Assembly: GCA_913058345.1 (NCBI GenBank)
Contig: CAJXQR010000004.1
Span: 1 to 64,000 of the forward strand
Direction: 5' to 3'
DNA length: 64,000 nt
From: an uncultured Gammaproteobacteria bacterium
Lineage (GTDB): Bacteria > Pseudomonadota > Gammaproteobacteria > Pseudomonadales > Porticoccaceae
In this document: piece after piece, positions 15,277-25,371 of the stretch
Numbering within the stretch: the stretch's first letter is position 1
How the letters are laid out: the number at the start of each line of letters is the position of its first letter
Position numbers and translations under genes: made by a program
The notes under the pieces: model-generated
Told to the model about the DNA's origin: nothing
The model's input: the letters and a program-made list of their open reading frames with translations, nothing else
Databases searched by the model: none

Positions 15277-16054
15277 CCGCCTTTTTAATATGTTGAATCA
15301 CAAACTGTAAATCCTCTTCGGTGTCAACGCCGCCGGGTACGTCACGGCAAGCCGGGGCAACGTGAATTTTAATACCCTGGTACATAAAACGCAGTTGTTC
15401 GAGGCTCTCTAGCGATTCCAGGGGGGCCACTGGCCAACTAACAAAACGGTGTAACAGGGCGACCCGATAGGCGTAAATACCAATGTGACGCTGAAAATAA
15501 CTGCCCCCTGCGCGGTCGCCACTGACAGGCAGAGCGACAGGCGTTTCGCCAAATTGATCGCGAGGCCAGGGAATGGGGGCACGGCTAAAATATAAAGCTC
15601 TACCGTCGTGGGCACTAACGACTTTGACCACATTGGGATTAACAAAAACCTCCACTTCGGTAATCGGCTCGCTCAGGGTTGCCACACCAGCTTCAGTATT
15701 TGCCGCCAAATTAGCGGCGACTTGATCAATGACCTGGGGCGGAATCAAGGGTTCATCACCCTGCACATTGACGACGATGTCATCCTCAGCCAGACCGCAC
15801 TGGCGAGCGACCTCTTCCAGGCGATCAGTGCCGGAGACGTGGTCGGGCGACGTCATCACCACTTCGCCACCAAAGCTGTCAACCGCATGGACGATGCGCG
15901 GGTCGTCCGTAGCGACGATGACGCGACTTGCACTGCTTAACTGAGCCTGCTGATAAACCCGCTGAATCATGGTGCTACCAGCAATATCGCGCAAGGGCTT
16001 GCCGGGTAGACGTGTGGAGGCGTAGCGGGCGGGAATGATGACGGTGTATTTCAT
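15269..16054 (-). CDS. kdsB: 3-deoxy-manno-octulosonate cytidylyltransferase
   Basis: KdsB activates Kdo with CTP to CMP-Kdo, the donor for the lipopolysaccharide inner core. The nucleotide-binding start [15 protein letters not shown] at residues 6-20 is diagnostic, and NVQGDEPL near 97-104 binds metal. Length 261 is normal. It is encoded 53 bp after lpxK. The small Trm112-like gene (ycaR) that often sits between lpxK and kdsB is not present here, since the gap is too short to hold it. Confidence 0.97.
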   Translation of the reverse strand: MKYTVIIPARYASTRLPGKPLRDIAGSTMIQRVYQQAQLSSASRVIVATDDPRIVHAVDSFGGEVVMTSPDHVSGTDRLEEVARQCGLAEDDIVVNVQGDEPLIPPQVIDQVAANLAANTEAGVATLSEPITEVEVFVNPNVVKVVSAHDGRALYFSRAPIPWPRDQFGETPVALPVSGDRAGGSYFQRHIGIYAYRVALLHRFVSWPVAPLESLESLEQLRFMYQGIKIHVAPACRDVPGGVDTEEDLQFVIQHIKKADV

Positions 16055-16107
16055 GATGGTTGCACCAAGTCGGGCATAAATAAAGCGCTCAGTTTAAAGC
16101 AATCCAT

Positions 16108-17106
16108 TTAAACCAACAGCCCTTTAATAGCCTGCGCCAATGAGGGGTCAAGGTCGGCGGCGACTTCTAGCACCCAGGCATTGTCTGGGGCGAAAGCTTC
16201 GCATTTCACGGCGTCTTTCGAGGTCATGACAAGTGGCAGGTCATCAGCGAATTCGAGATCGGTTGGCGTAAACGAATGGTGATCGGCAAAGCTATGGAGT
16301 TGAGGCTCCAGCCCAAGTACTGACAGTGTTGTGCTAAAACGTTCGGGATTGCCAATACCAGCCACCGCATGAACGCTGCGCGGGCCGGTCCAGTTATTTG
16401 CAGGCACTCGCTGGCCGCTGCGTAAATGGCGAAAGAATGTGGGCTGTAGGCTCATGTTGATAATGTTTGCCGAAGCAGCCCCTGGCAAAAAAGTACTGCC
16501 AGATTCAACGACGCCATTACACACAATAAAGTCGACATCCGCCAAACGTGCGGGGGGTTCGCGCAGTGGCCCTGCCGGTAAACACTGGCCATTGCCCAGA
16601 CCACGGCGCGCATCGAGCACGGCTATTTCGAGGTCGCGGTGCATGCGATAGTGCTGCAGGCCATCGTCGCTGAGCACCACATCGACAGCAAACTCATCGA
16701 GTAAAAATTCGACCGCAGCAACTCTGTCACTATCGACAACAACCGGGCAATTGGTTTCGCGAGCGATCAACACGGGTTCGTCACCAAATTCTTGTGCTGC
16801 GCTATCAGCGCTGACCTGGCGGGGCTGTTTCGACGGCTGTCCACCGTAACCACGACTGACAATGCCTGGACGAAGACCTTCCGCCTGCAGGCTGTGAACC
16901 AGGCGAATAATCAAGGGGGTTTTGCCGGTGCCACCGACCGCGATATTGCCGACAACCACCACCGGTACGGCAAACGGTTTTGCCTGAAAACGATGTTGCA
17001 GATAAGCCCTGCGCCGCGCCGCCACTGCCCGGAACAGATAGGACAGGGGCAGCAAAGCGAGAGCCCAGCTGCGGGGTTTATACCAAGCGCGTTCGAGGGC
17101 GCTCAT
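16108..17106 (-). CDS. lpxK: tetraacyldisaccharide 4'-kinase
   Basis: LpxK phosphorylates the 4' position of the tetraacyldisaccharide lipid A precursor at the inner membrane. A hydrophobic N-terminal segment (SWALALLPLSYLFRAV, residues 13-28) anchors it. The P-loop is GNIAVGGTGKTP near 53-64, and the DDGLQH motif near 147-152 is conserved in LpxK. Length 332 is typical. It lies 5 bp downstream of msbA, the order known from many Proteobacteria, so lipid A maturation and flipping are co-expressed. Confidence 0.97.
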   Translation of the reverse strand: MSALERAWYKPRSWALALLPLSYLFRAVAARRRAYLQHRFQAKPFAVPVVVVGNIAVGGTGKTPLIIRLVHSLQAEGLRPGIVSRGYGGQPSKQPRQVSADSAAQEFGDEPVLIARETNCPVVVDSDRVAAVEFLLDEFAVDVVLSDDGLQHYRMHRDLEIAVLDARRGLGNGQCLPAGPLREPPARLADVDFIVCNGVVESGSTFLPGAASANIINMSLQPTFFRHLRSGQRVPANNWTGPRSVHAVAGIGNPERFSTTLSVLGLEPQLHSFADHHSFTPTDLEFADDLPLVMTSKDAVKCEAFAPDNAWVLEVAADLDPSLAQAIKGLLV

Positions 17107-17111
17107 ACCCG

Positions 17112-18974
17112 CTAAGCCGCATCCTCGCTAAACTGCTGCTGATACAACGAGGCATAGCGACCCTGCGCCGCCAACAGGTCAGCATGGGAGCCTGATTCGA
17201 TGATCTGGCCTTTCTCGAGTACCATAATGCGGTCGGCATTTTCGACGGTACTCAAGCGGTGAGCAATCACAAACGTGGTGCGTCCCTCCATTGCTACTTC
17301 AAGGGCCGCCTGTATGGCCCGTTCGGATTCGGTGTCGAGAGCCGAGGTGGCCTCATCGAGAATCAATATCGGCGCATCTTTCAGCAGGGCGCGAGCAATG
17401 GCCAAACGCTGGCGTTGCCCACCCGACAACATCACCCCGTCATCGCCAATCATGGTTTCAAAGCCGTCGGGTAACGCTTCAATAAAGTCGAGAGCATAGG
17501 CCTTGCTGGCAGCTTCTCGTACCGCCTCAGCACTGTGATTGGACAATTCACCGTAGGCAATATTGTTGTAAATGGTGTCGTTAAACAAGGTGACCTGCTG
17601 ACTAACCAGGGCGATATGCTTACGCAGGTTGCTTAAGGTGTAATCGTTAACATCATGGCCATCGAGGCTAATGCGTCCGCTCTGGTAGTTGTAAAAACGT
17701 GGAATCAGGTTAACCAGAGAGGTTTTACCGCTGCCTGAAGAACCCACCAGGGCGATGGCCTCACCCGGTCTAACGGTAAAATTAATCCCTCGCAAAACCG
17801 GCTCGTCACCCTCATTGTAGCGAAAATCAACATTTTCAAAACTGAACTCACCATCGACCCGGTCTTTTTCAAGCTGGCCCCGGTCGACCTCTTCATCACC
17901 ATCAATGGTTTCAAACAAGGTTGTGGCCGCAGTAATACCCTGTTGTATCAGACTATTTATTTGCGTCAACTGGCGTACGGGCTTAGCCAGCAAGGAGGCG
18001 GTAAATAAAAACTTGATAAAACCGCCCGTCGACATAGAGCTGAGAATATCAGGTCTCAAGGCCGTCCAGATCAGCAAACTTAACGCAGCCGATAGCAGGA
18101 TTTGCACCACGGGTGTACTTAAGCCCTCGGCAATCGCCAACTTGAGATTTTGCCGTCGATTACGCTGGCTGGCCTTACTCATGCGCTGGTTTTCGTAGAC
18201 TTCACCCCCATAGAGATGCATCTCGCGATAACCGTTGACGGCTTCCTGGGCAACGTGGGTCACATCGCCCACCGCCGTTTGAATGCGCTTGCTAATCACA
18301 CGAAAACGTTTGCTAACAATGCCAACGATAGTGGCAATGATCGGCATGACTATCAAAAACACCAGGGCTAAGCGCCAGTTTAAGTAGATCAGATAAACCA
18401 GCAAACCAATGACTAAAAAGCCTTCGCGCACCACCACTTTAATGGCCTTGGTGCTGGCCGTCATGACCTGATTTACATGAAAGGTTAACTGCGCCACCAT
18501 GTGCCCGGCCATCTGACCATCAAAATAGGCATTGGGCATACGTGTGTATTTGTCGAAGACCTCAGTGCGTATGTCATGCACCACCGACTGCGACACGTAG
18601 GCCATGCCGTAGTTGCCCACGAAAAAAGCCAATCCCCTTACCGCTGCAAGCCCCATCATCATGGTGGGTAACACGAGGCGACTTTGTTCGAGCACAGGGC
18701 CGTCGGCCATCAACCACTCGGCGAACTTCGAGGTCAACCCAGCATCCACTTTCATCATATTAATATCGGTGGGAATATCGCCATCACCGGTAACGACCGT
18801 GAGCACATTAATCATGTAGCCGAGTAGATCAATAAAGGCGATTTGCACTGAACTAAAGACCCATAATCCGAGGATGCTGACGATAAAAACTCGCCAGTAT
18901 TTTTTTAAATAGGCAAGTATGCGCAGGTAAACCTGTAAGCCCGATGGCCCGGCTGCGGCTTTTTCAGTTTTCAT
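17112..18974 (-). CDS. msbA: lipid A export ATP-binding/permease protein
   Basis: MsbA is the homodimeric ABC exporter that flips core-lipid A across the inner membrane. The 620-residue protein has an N-terminal six-helix transmembrane domain (about 25-345) and a C-terminal ATPase. Walker A is GSSGSGKTS near residue 411, the signature LSGGQRQRLAIARALL near 513, and Walker B ILILDEATSALD next to it. It precedes lpxK by 5 bp and follows exbD by 66 bp on the same strand. Confidence 0.95.
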   Translation of the reverse strand: MKTEKAAAGPSGLQVYLRILAYLKKYWRVFIVSILGLWVFSSVQIAFIDLLGYMINVLTVVTGDGDIPTDINMMKVDAGLTSKFAEWLMADGPVLEQSRLVLPTMMMGLAAVRGLAFFVGNYGMAYVSQSVVHDIRTEVFDKYTRMPNAYFDGQMAGHMVAQLTFHVNQVMTASTKAIKVVVREGFLVIGLLVYLIYLNWRLALVFLIVMPIIATIVGIVSKRFRVISKRIQTAVGDVTHVAQEAVNGYREMHLYGGEVYENQRMSKASQRNRRQNLKLAIAEGLSTPVVQILLSAALSLLIWTALRPDILSSMSTGGFIKFLFTASLLAKPVRQLTQINSLIQQGITAATTLFETIDGDEEVDRGQLEKDRVDGEFSFENVDFRYNEGDEPVLRGINFTVRPGEAIALVGSSGSGKTSLVNLIPRFYNYQSGRISLDGHDVNDYTLSNLRKHIALVSQQVTLFNDTIYNNIAYGELSNHSAEAVREAASKAYALDFIEALPDGFETMIGDDGVMLSGGQRQRLAIARALLKDAPILILDEATSALDTESERAIQAALEVAMEGRTTFVIAHRLSTVENADRIMVLEKGQIIESGSHADLLAAQGRYASLYQQQFSEDAA

Positions 18975-19040
18975 AGGGTTTATTTTACTACGGGGAGGTG
19001 CGCTTGGGAGGGTTCGTCGAGAAACTTATCCCGGTGGTGA

Positions 19041-19457
19041 CTACTTTTCAGGATCTTGCGTCGTAATACTGAGGTGCACGAAGCCACTACGGCCCGCTGC
19101 GTCCATAGCCGTCACCACTGCCTGATGACTGGCTTTAGCGTCGGCGCGAATGATGACCGGCCTGTCCGTATTACCCTCGGCCAGTTTATCGAGACCTTTC
19201 ATGAGAGTGAGGACTTTCTGATTCACCAGCGCTGTATCGTTGAGCGAATAATGTCCCTCAGCATCAATGCCGATTTCGATACTATCGGGTACCGACTCGG
19301 TGACCTCACCGGCAGCCTCGGGCAGATTAATGGAGAGCTCGGTTTCCTTGGTAAAGGTGGTGGACACCATAAAGAAGATCAGTAACAAAAACACCACATC
19401 GATCAGTGGCGTGACATTAACCGTATTATCCGCTGTTTTTTGGCGGCGAAACTTCAC
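19041..19457 (-). CDS. exbD: ExbD/TolR-family biopolymer transport protein
   Basis: The 138-residue protein has a short cytoplasmic N-terminus, one membrane helix with the essential Asp (NVTPLIDVVFLLLIFFMVSTTF, residues 14-35), and a periplasmic domain. This is the ExbD/TolR architecture, a proton-driven motor part that powers TonB-type uptake or Tol function. The start codon overlaps the exbB stop by 4 bases (ATGA), so the two are translationally coupled. The position between comEC/exbB and msbA/lpxK is the common location of this exbBD pair in pseudomonads, where a link to envelope biogenesis has been suggested by synteny. Confidence 0.93.
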   Translation of the reverse strand: MKFRRQKTADNTVNVTPLIDVVFLLLIFFMVSTTFTKETELSINLPEAAGEVTESVPDSIEIGIDAEGHYSLNDTALVNQKVLTLMKGLDKLAEGNTDRPVIIRADAKASHQAVVTAMDAAGRSGFVHLSITTQDPEK

Positions 19458-20113
19458 TGGTTCTTACCTTTGCTGGCGCCTTTTACCGTACCTTGTACGT
19501 CGCTCGCCGGGCGGTCGCCATGCAAAGCATCGACCAGTTTAATGGCCTGGTCTTCCATGGTTATCACCAGAGAGTCGATGCGACGCTCAAAATAGCGATG
19601 GAAAATCACAGCGGGGATCGCCACTGATAAGCCCGCTGCGGTGGTAATTAATGCCTCAGAAATACCGCCGGCCAAAATGTTGGCGTTACCCGTACCCTGC
19701 AACATAATGGCGGTGAATACTTTAATCATACCGACCACAGTGCCCAGCAGACCGATTAGCGGGGTAATGGCAGCAATAGTGCCAAGGGGAGATAAATAGC
19801 GCTCCAGTTTATGGATCACCTGGGCAGCGGCCTCTTCAATACTGTCGCGCATCACTTCTCGACCGTGACTGGAATTGCTCAATCCTGCGGCAAGAATGCG
19901 ACCCAAAGGCGAGGAGTTGCGCAGCTCCAACAATTTCTCTGCCGTCACTTCCTCATTTTTTAGCCAGCTCCAGACCTGGGCTAATAAATTATCGGGAGTC
20001 ACTGTGTTCTCTCGCAGGGCAATAAAGCGTTCGACAGAAATAACCACTACGGCCATAGAGCATAAAATCAATGGCAGCATCAACCAGCCACCGGCAACAA
20101 CCAAGTCGTACAC
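19454..20113 (-). CDS. exbB: MotA/TolQ/ExbB-family proton channel protein
   Basis: The 219-residue inner-membrane protein has three predicted membrane helices: residues 11-30 (GGWLMLPLILCSMAVVVISV), about 108-130 (TIAAITPLIGLLGTVVGMI) and about 145-170 (ALITTAAGLSVAIPAVIFHRYF). The conserved TPLIGLLGTVVGMI and ITTAAGLSVAIPA blocks identify the family. With ExbD it forms the stator-like proton channel. The gene is 128 bp downstream of comEC on the same strand and coupled to exbD. Confidence 0.94.
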   Translation of the reverse strand: MYDLVVAGGWLMLPLILCSMAVVVISVERFIALRENTVTPDNLLAQVWSWLKNEEVTAEKLLELRNSSPLGRILAAGLSNSSHGREVMRDSIEEAAAQVIHKLERYLSPLGTIAAITPLIGLLGTVVGMIKVFTAIMLQGTGNANILAGGISEALITTAAGLSVAIPAVIFHRYFERRIDSLVITMEDQAIKLVDALHGDRPASDVQGTVKGASKGKNQ

Positions 20114-20241
20114 TGAAAAATCTCCCTAAAAAACTCGCGCTACTCTATCACACCAGTTTGTCTCAAAATGGCCAAGCAGTGCTCGTATTGAGTCATTGAT
20201 AGACGAAAATAAAGACGCTGCGGCAGGAGCTCAATGTTAAG

Positions 20242-22707
20242 TTAGCGCCAATAACGTCGACTCTTGTCCCGCCAAGGGTAGATATCAACATGTCCGTCGT
20301 TACTCCACTTAAAAATGATTGCACCCGATTCTGCCGTTCGCCAGGCACGAGCACCGCTACGCTGATAACGCTCAAATACTGTCTTTGCAGGGTGGCCAAA
20401 GTGATGATTAAAGCCTGCCGCATACACCACGTGGGTCGGCGATAAATAGTCGACAAATGCCTGACTCGACGAGGTGCGGCTGCCGTGGTGAGGTGCAACC
20501 AACACATCAACCGACTTCGGCAGCACACCTCGCGCTACCAACTGCGCTTCAACCTCAACGCTAATATCACCGGTCAAAAGGATGTTTTGACCACGATAGC
20601 GTATTAACAACACGCAGGAGCTGTCGTTATCGGATGGTTTATTTAAGTGTTCATTGACCGACTGGTTTGTCGCACTGAGTGATTCCGCTGCTCTTTCTTC
20701 GGGCCAGGGATAGAGAATTTCAAACGCCACCCCCGCCTGTTTCCAGCTTTGCCCAGCCAGGCCATCGCCCAAAAATGCTTGTCCCGCGACACAATAGTCA
20801 GCACCGGGCACTGTCAACTCACGAGGCTGGCCGGCCATTAGATGTGTCGGATTATAGTGTTCGAGCAAGCCCAGGGTGCCACCGACATGATCGGCATCGC
20901 CATGGCTGAGCATAAGTCCATCAAGCGTCGATACACCCTGATGACGCAGATAGGGTGCAATAATGCCACTGCCCGCGTTGAAACTATCGCTGTATTTTGG
21001 TCCGGTATCGTAAACCACTGCCCTGCCATTATTCACAGCCACTACACTCAAGCCCTGCCCAACATCGAGTACCGCAAGTGTCAAACCAGAGTTATCCAGT
21101 GATACATCCAGCTCACCGCTATCTTGCCCCTTTAACAGCGACTGACCGGACAGAGCGACGGCCAACAGCAGTATCATCGTCGTAGAACGCAGGCCCAAAC
21201 CTTTGGGCATCAGGATTAAGGCACCGGCAAATAATAGAGACACACTGAGTAATACATTTCGTTCTGCCGGCAGGGTCCAGACAAAATAGGATGCATCATT
21301 CGACAGCCAGGTCGCAGCACGATCAAAAGCATCCAACTGCCAGGCAGCCAGGGTCCAAATGTCAACCGCTCTGTGTGGCGACAGTGGCAACAACAGCATA
21401 CCGAGTAAGGCGAGGGGCACCACTGCCATACCCAACCAGGGAATAGCCAGTAAATTCACCAAGGGGCTGAGCAGTGAAACCTCGCCCTGAAAAAGTGACA
21501 ACAAACCTGCCAAGGGTAAAAAAATAATCCACTGGGCAGTGAATAAATCCTGTAAATAACTTCCTCGAGGACGAGGAGTAAACCACAACAGAAAAGTTGC
21601 TACAGCGATAAAAGATAGCCAAAAGCCCGACGATAAAGCAGCCAGAGGATCGCTCGCCGCAACAATTGCCAAAGCCCAAAGCAGGGCCAACTCCGGCCGC
21701 AGCTTACGTTTCAGCAAAGTCGCCAACAGAAAAACACAGACCATAATTAACGCACGCTGAGTCGACAGTGAAAAACCGGCTAACAGCGCATAAGTCAGGG
21801 CCAGTGCCCCACTCAGCAATACCGCCATTTTCTGGCGGCTAACAGGAGCACCCAAAGCAGCAAGGCAACGGCCCAACCCATTTCCCAGTAACATACCCAG
21901 ACCGGCAACCATGCCGATATGCAAGCCGGAGACAACCGCCAAGTGCACCGTGCCAGTCTGACGCATGTGCATCCAGGTTTCACTGTCGAGGCCCTGCTTG
22001 TCACCGATGGTCAGTGCTGCTAATAGTCCTTTACTGGCGGCACTGACATCAAGGGTCTCAATTTTCTGGCGCACAGCCCAGCGGAATTGATCAATAGCGT
22101 ATCGCCCGCTTTGTTGTCGTTTTTTATTCACACCCTGGGCTCGAATATAGCCCGTCGCGGAAATTTGCCGGTGAAATAACCAACCGGCATAATCAAAACC
22201 TCCGGGGTTGGCAAAGCCACGGGGGGTTCGCAATCTCACGGTGAATTGCCAGCGCTCCCCCGGGCGGACCTTACTATCGCCATACCAACTGAGCATCACC
22301 CGCTGTAGAGCTGGTTTTTTCTCACTACTTAGTAGAGAGTCTCCCAGAAGCTCGACACTTTCTACATCTACGACAAAACGTGTGCGCAAGGGCGTTATGT
22401 GGGGCACACCGCTCACGACACCCACGAGAAGATAGTCCGTCTTATCCTGGGCCAGGGGCAATTGCTGAGCTTTCATCCAACCACCCCATACCGCGGCCCA
22501 CATCACCCCGAAGACACAGACAACACTGACACGCACAAAGAACGGGAAGCAACGACGATAAAGACACCAGGCACCGAGCAAGCAAACAGTGACAAAACAC
22601 TGTGGAAAAAATGGTGCGCAAGACCACGAGACACTAGTCCATGACAGACTGGGCCAAAAAGCCGAAGAGAGAACAGCGGCGGAAAACGCCAACAGGTAAA
22701 TCTGCAT
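20242..22707 (-). CDS. comEC: DNA internalisation protein ComEC/Rec2 family
   Basis: ComEC carries single-stranded DNA across the inner membrane during natural transformation. The protein has a DUF4131 N-terminal region, a multi-helix competence domain (about 225-500, with VVSGLHIGMVAGLG near the start), and a C-terminal metallo-beta-lactamase-like domain with LSHGDADHVGGTLGLL and VAPHHGSRTS. The chosen ATG at 22707 begins a hydrophobic signal-like segment. ATG at 22752 would add 15 residues (836 in all). All parts look intact, which suggests the strain could take up DNA if pilus genes are present, consistent with pilZ nearby. Confidence 0.93.
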   Translation of the reverse strand: MQIYLLAFSAAVLSSAFWPSLSWTSVSWSCAPFFPQCFVTVCLLGAWCLYRRCFPFFVRVSVVCVFGVMWAAVWGGWMKAQQLPLAQDKTDYLLVGVVSGVPHITPLRTRFVVDVESVELLGDSLLSSEKKPALQRVMLSWYGDSKVRPGERWQFTVRLRTPRGFANPGGFDYAGWLFHRQISATGYIRAQGVNKKRQQSGRYAIDQFRWAVRQKIETLDVSAASKGLLAALTIGDKQGLDSETWMHMRQTGTVHLAVVSGLHIGMVAGLGMLLGNGLGRCLAALGAPVSRQKMAVLLSGALALTYALLAGFSLSTQRALIMVCVFLLATLLKRKLRPELALLWALAIVAASDPLAALSSGFWLSFIAVATFLLWFTPRPRGSYLQDLFTAQWIIFLPLAGLLSLFQGEVSLLSPLVNLLAIPWLGMAVVPLALLGMLLLPLSPHRAVDIWTLAAWQLDAFDRAATWLSNDASYFVWTLPAERNVLLSVSLLFAGALILMPKGLGLRSTTMILLLAVALSGQSLLKGQDSGELDVSLDNSGLTLAVLDVGQGLSVVAVNNGRAVVYDTGPKYSDSFNAGSGIIAPYLRHQGVSTLDGLMLSHGDADHVGGTLGLLEHYNPTHLMAGQPRELTVPGADYCVAGQAFLGDGLAGQSWKQAGVAFEILYPWPEERAAESLSATNQSVNEHLNKPSDNDSSCVLLIRYRGQNILLTGDISVEVEAQLVARGVLPKSVDVLVAPHHGSRTSSSQAFVDYLSPTHVVYAAGFNHHFGHPAKTVFERYQRSGARAWRTAESGAIIFKWSNDGHVDIYPWRDKSRRYWR

Positions 22708-22781
22708 ACCACATCCATGTAGTAAGAAAGGACAGTGTAACCAGCTTTGCATCCCCGGCCAAGATTGCTTAGCCTTGTCGG

Positions 22782-23258
22782 ATGAAGCGCTTAACCATTA
22801 TCTATCACAGCCAAAGCGGCAACACCCAGCAACTTGCCGAAGCTGTTGCGGCAGGTGCCAGAGAAGAAGCCCTCAGCGACGGGGGTGAAAGAACGCTCAC
22901 TGTCAGTGTAAAAACAGCTTTTAGTGCAGGGCTTGACGATTTGCTCAGCGCCGATGCTTTACTCTTCGGTACACCCGAAAACTTTGGCACGATGAGTGGC
23001 GCACTCAAAGATTTTTTTGACCGCACCTATTACCCCGCCGAACCCTATCAAATCAATCTGCCCTATGGCGTTTTTATCAGTGCTGGCAATGATGGCAGTG
23101 GGGCAGTGCGTGAAATTGGACGCATCGCCAAAGGTTATCCTATGCGCCGCGTCGCCGAAGCGCTGATCGCTACGGGCGAGATCAACGAGCAAGATCTGCA
23201 GCAATGCCGAGAACTGGGTCTGTCGATGGCGGCGGGACTGGTAATGGGTATTTATTAG
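22782..23258 (+). CDS. flavodoxin-like NAD(P)H-dependent oxidoreductase
   Basis: The 158-residue protein begins with the FMN phosphate-binding loop of flavodoxin folds (YHSQSGNTQQLAEAV, residues 9-23). It continues with the TPENFGTMSGALKDFFDRTYY motif near 67-87 typical of flavodoxin/NADPH-dependent FMN reductase families. It probably binds FMN and transfers electrons in the cytoplasm; the partner is unknown. It is transcribed divergently from comEC across a short gap and lies 41 bp upstream of the patatin gene, with which it may share a transcript. Confidence 0.85.
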   Translation: MKRLTIIYHSQSGNTQQLAEAVAAGAREEALSDGGERTLTVSVKTAFSAGLDDLLSADALLFGTPENFGTMSGALKDFFDRTYYPAEPYQINLPYGVFISAGNDGSGAVREIGRIAKGYPMRRVAEALIATGEINEQDLQQCRELGLSMAAGLVMGIY

Positions 23259-23299
23259 ATTTCTATGCCAACTTTAAGACAAGGATTAAACGGTAATCG

Positions 23300-24454
23300 A
23301 TGACAACAGCTTTGGTTTTATCCGGCGGTGGGGCTCGCGCTGCCTATCAGGTAGGTGTACTGAAGGCCCTGGGGCAGTTACTACCGCGCACCAGCCATAA
23401 CCCCTTCCCGATTATTTGCGGCACTTCGGCTGGCGCCATTAACGCCCTGGCCATCGCCGGCCGCCCGGGACCCTTTCGCTTGCGTACCCGCAGGTTAGAA
23501 GCTATCTGGCGCAATTTACATGCTGAAGATGTCTACCGCACCGATATCTGGGGCGTATTAAAAAACACCCTGCGCCTGAGCCTGTCGTTAATGCGCAGCG
23601 GCTACGGCAAAAACCGTTCTGTAGCACTACTCGACAATTCTCCCCTGGAGCAACTGCTCGCCAATTACATACGTTTTCGCCATATTGACGAGGCGATATT
23701 GAGCGGTGAATTAATGGCGGTTGGCACGACGGCGATGGACTATATCAGCGGTAAGTCTGTCGCTTTTTTTCAGGGCAATCACGAAAGCTGGACGCGCAGT
23801 CGCCGCCACGGTATTCGTACCGGACTGAATATCGACCACTTGATGGCATCCTCAGCTATACCTCTCATTTTTCCGGCCCGGGCCATCAATACGCGCTATT
23901 ACGGTGATGGAGCCATGCGCCAGCTCAAACCGCTCAGCCCGGCACTACACCTCGGAGCAGACCGTATTTTTGTCATTGGCGTCAGCGACAACCCTTCTCA
24001 CAATCAAACAGTCGAGGCCCCTCGACACTCCCCTTCTGTGGCACAAATCATTGGCCATTTGCTCAACAGTGCCTTTATCGACTCGGTCGAGAGTGATCTT
24101 GAAACATTGAAAGCCATTAATAAGCTGGTCACCACGCAGACCGCTGGTGCTGCCGAAGTCACCTTAGACACAGGCGAGCAAACCGCAGCCAGCCCCTTAA
24201 AATATATTGACCACCTGTGCATTTCCCCCACGACGCCCATAGATGATATTGCCCAGGAATACTTCCACGAATTACCCCAAAGTATGAAAGTGTTTTTGCG
24301 AGCCATCGGTGCAACAAAAAAAGGAGGGGGCAGCAGTGCTACGAGTTATCTTTTATTCGAACCCGGCTTTTGTCGCGAGCTGATTCAACTCGGTTACAAC
24401 GATGCGATGGCACAGAAAGAGACCATTGAGCGTTTTTTTGGCCTGAGGAATTAA
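23300..24454 (+). CDS. patatin-like phospholipase
   Basis: The 384-residue protein has the complete patatin signature. The oxyanion hole is SGGGARAAYQVGVL (residues 8-21), the nucleophile elbow is GTSAG near 41-45, and the catalytic Asp is in YYGDGAMRQ near 203. It should be a Ser-Asp dyad lipid acyl hydrolase. No signal peptide is seen, so action at the cytoplasmic membrane face or cytoplasm is likely. The C-terminal third (about 260-384) is family-specific and contains no other motif I recognise. It converges with tatD 13 bp downstream. Confidence 0.92.
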   Translation: MTTALVLSGGGARAAYQVGVLKALGQLLPRTSHNPFPIICGTSAGAINALAIAGRPGPFRLRTRRLEAIWRNLHAEDVYRTDIWGVLKNTLRLSLSLMRSGYGKNRSVALLDNSPLEQLLANYIRFRHIDEAILSGELMAVGTTAMDYISGKSVAFFQGNHESWTRSRRHGIRTGLNIDHLMASSAIPLIFPARAINTRYYGDGAMRQLKPLSPALHLGADRIFVIGVSDNPSHNQTVEAPRHSPSVAQIIGHLLNSAFIDSVESDLETLKAINKLVTTQTAGAAEVTLDTGEQTAASPLKYIDHLCISPTTPIDDIAQEYFHELPQSMKVFLRAIGATKKGGGSSATSYLLFEPGFCRELIQLGYNDAMAQKETIERFFGLRN

Positions 24455-24467
24455 CAATAATAAGCCA

Positions 24468-25256
24468 TTAAAGCTGAAACAAACGGTCAAAATTATCGCT
24501 GCTGGCCTGCACTATGGCCTCAAAAGATACGCCTTTTATTTCAGCCACACATTGCGCTACTTCAACCACAAAGCGCGGCTCATTCTTTTTGCCACGGTAG
24601 GGAACCGGTGCCAGCCAGGGGGAATCCGTTTCCACCAGCAGCCTATCGAGTGGGACTTTTGCCACCACCTCTCGCAGAGCCGTGGCATTTTTAAAGGTCA
24701 CGATGCCTGAGAAAGACAGATAGAAATTCATCGCCAGCGCGGCTTCTGCCATCTCCCAACTCTCGGTAAAACAGTGCAAAACACCGGCAAAAGTCGGGTC
24801 GACATACTGTTCAATCATCGCCAGGGTTTCCTGCTGAGCATCGCGGGTGTGAATGATCAAGGGTTTAGCGCAGGTACGGGCCACTTCAGCATGACGGATA
24901 AAACTTTCACGCTGCCAATCCATTGTCTCAGCTCCATAGTGGCGATCGAGACCCGTTTCACCGATGGCAATAACTCGCTCAGACTGGGCCAATTCACGCA
25001 GCTCAGCGACCTCGGGCAGGGCATGTCTTTCGGCATTCATGGGGTGTACCCCAACAGAGGCATAGACACCGGGCAACTCGGCGCTCATTGCCAACTGCTG
25101 ACGCGAGGATTCAAGGTCGATACCCACGGTTAATACCCGATTCACACCACGGGCAGCGGTGTCGGCGAGCAGCTTTTCGAGACTACCCTCGTAGGGTTCG
25201 AGATCGAGGTGATCAAGATGGCAATGGGAATCGACAAGTAGGGAAGGTTTCACCAT
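24468..25256 (-). CDS. tatD: TatD-family metal-dependent hydrolase/DNase
   Basis: The 262-residue TIM-barrel enzyme has DSHCHLDHLDL at residues 9-19, GETGLDRHYG near 97-106, and ETDSPWLAPVPYRGKKNEP near 206-224, all TatD metal-site motifs. TatD proteins have 3'-5' exonuclease and DNase activity and are linked to DNA repair or quality control. It stands downstream of pilZ, holB, tmk in the same strand order as in Pseudomonas. Confidence 0.94.
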   Translation of the reverse strand: MVKPSLLVDSHCHLDHLDLEPYEGSLEKLLADTAARGVNRVLTVGIDLESSRQQLAMSAELPGVYASVGVHPMNAERHALPEVAELRELAQSERVIAIGETGLDRHYGAETMDWQRESFIRHAEVARTCAKPLIIHTRDAQQETLAMIEQYVDPTFAGVLHCFTESWEMAEAALAMNFYLSFSGIVTFKNATALREVVAKVPLDRLLVETDSPWLAPVPYRGKKNEPRFVVEVAQCVAEIKGVSFEAIVQASSDNFDRLFQL

Positions 25257-25371
25257 GCGAACAGACTCGTGCAGTGTTTATTTAATAGAGGGCGTTTTTT
25301 GAAATAGATCTGCTTTCTTATGATAAGAGATCAATTGATAAGCGATTACTTGGGTAAAACGCAACACATCC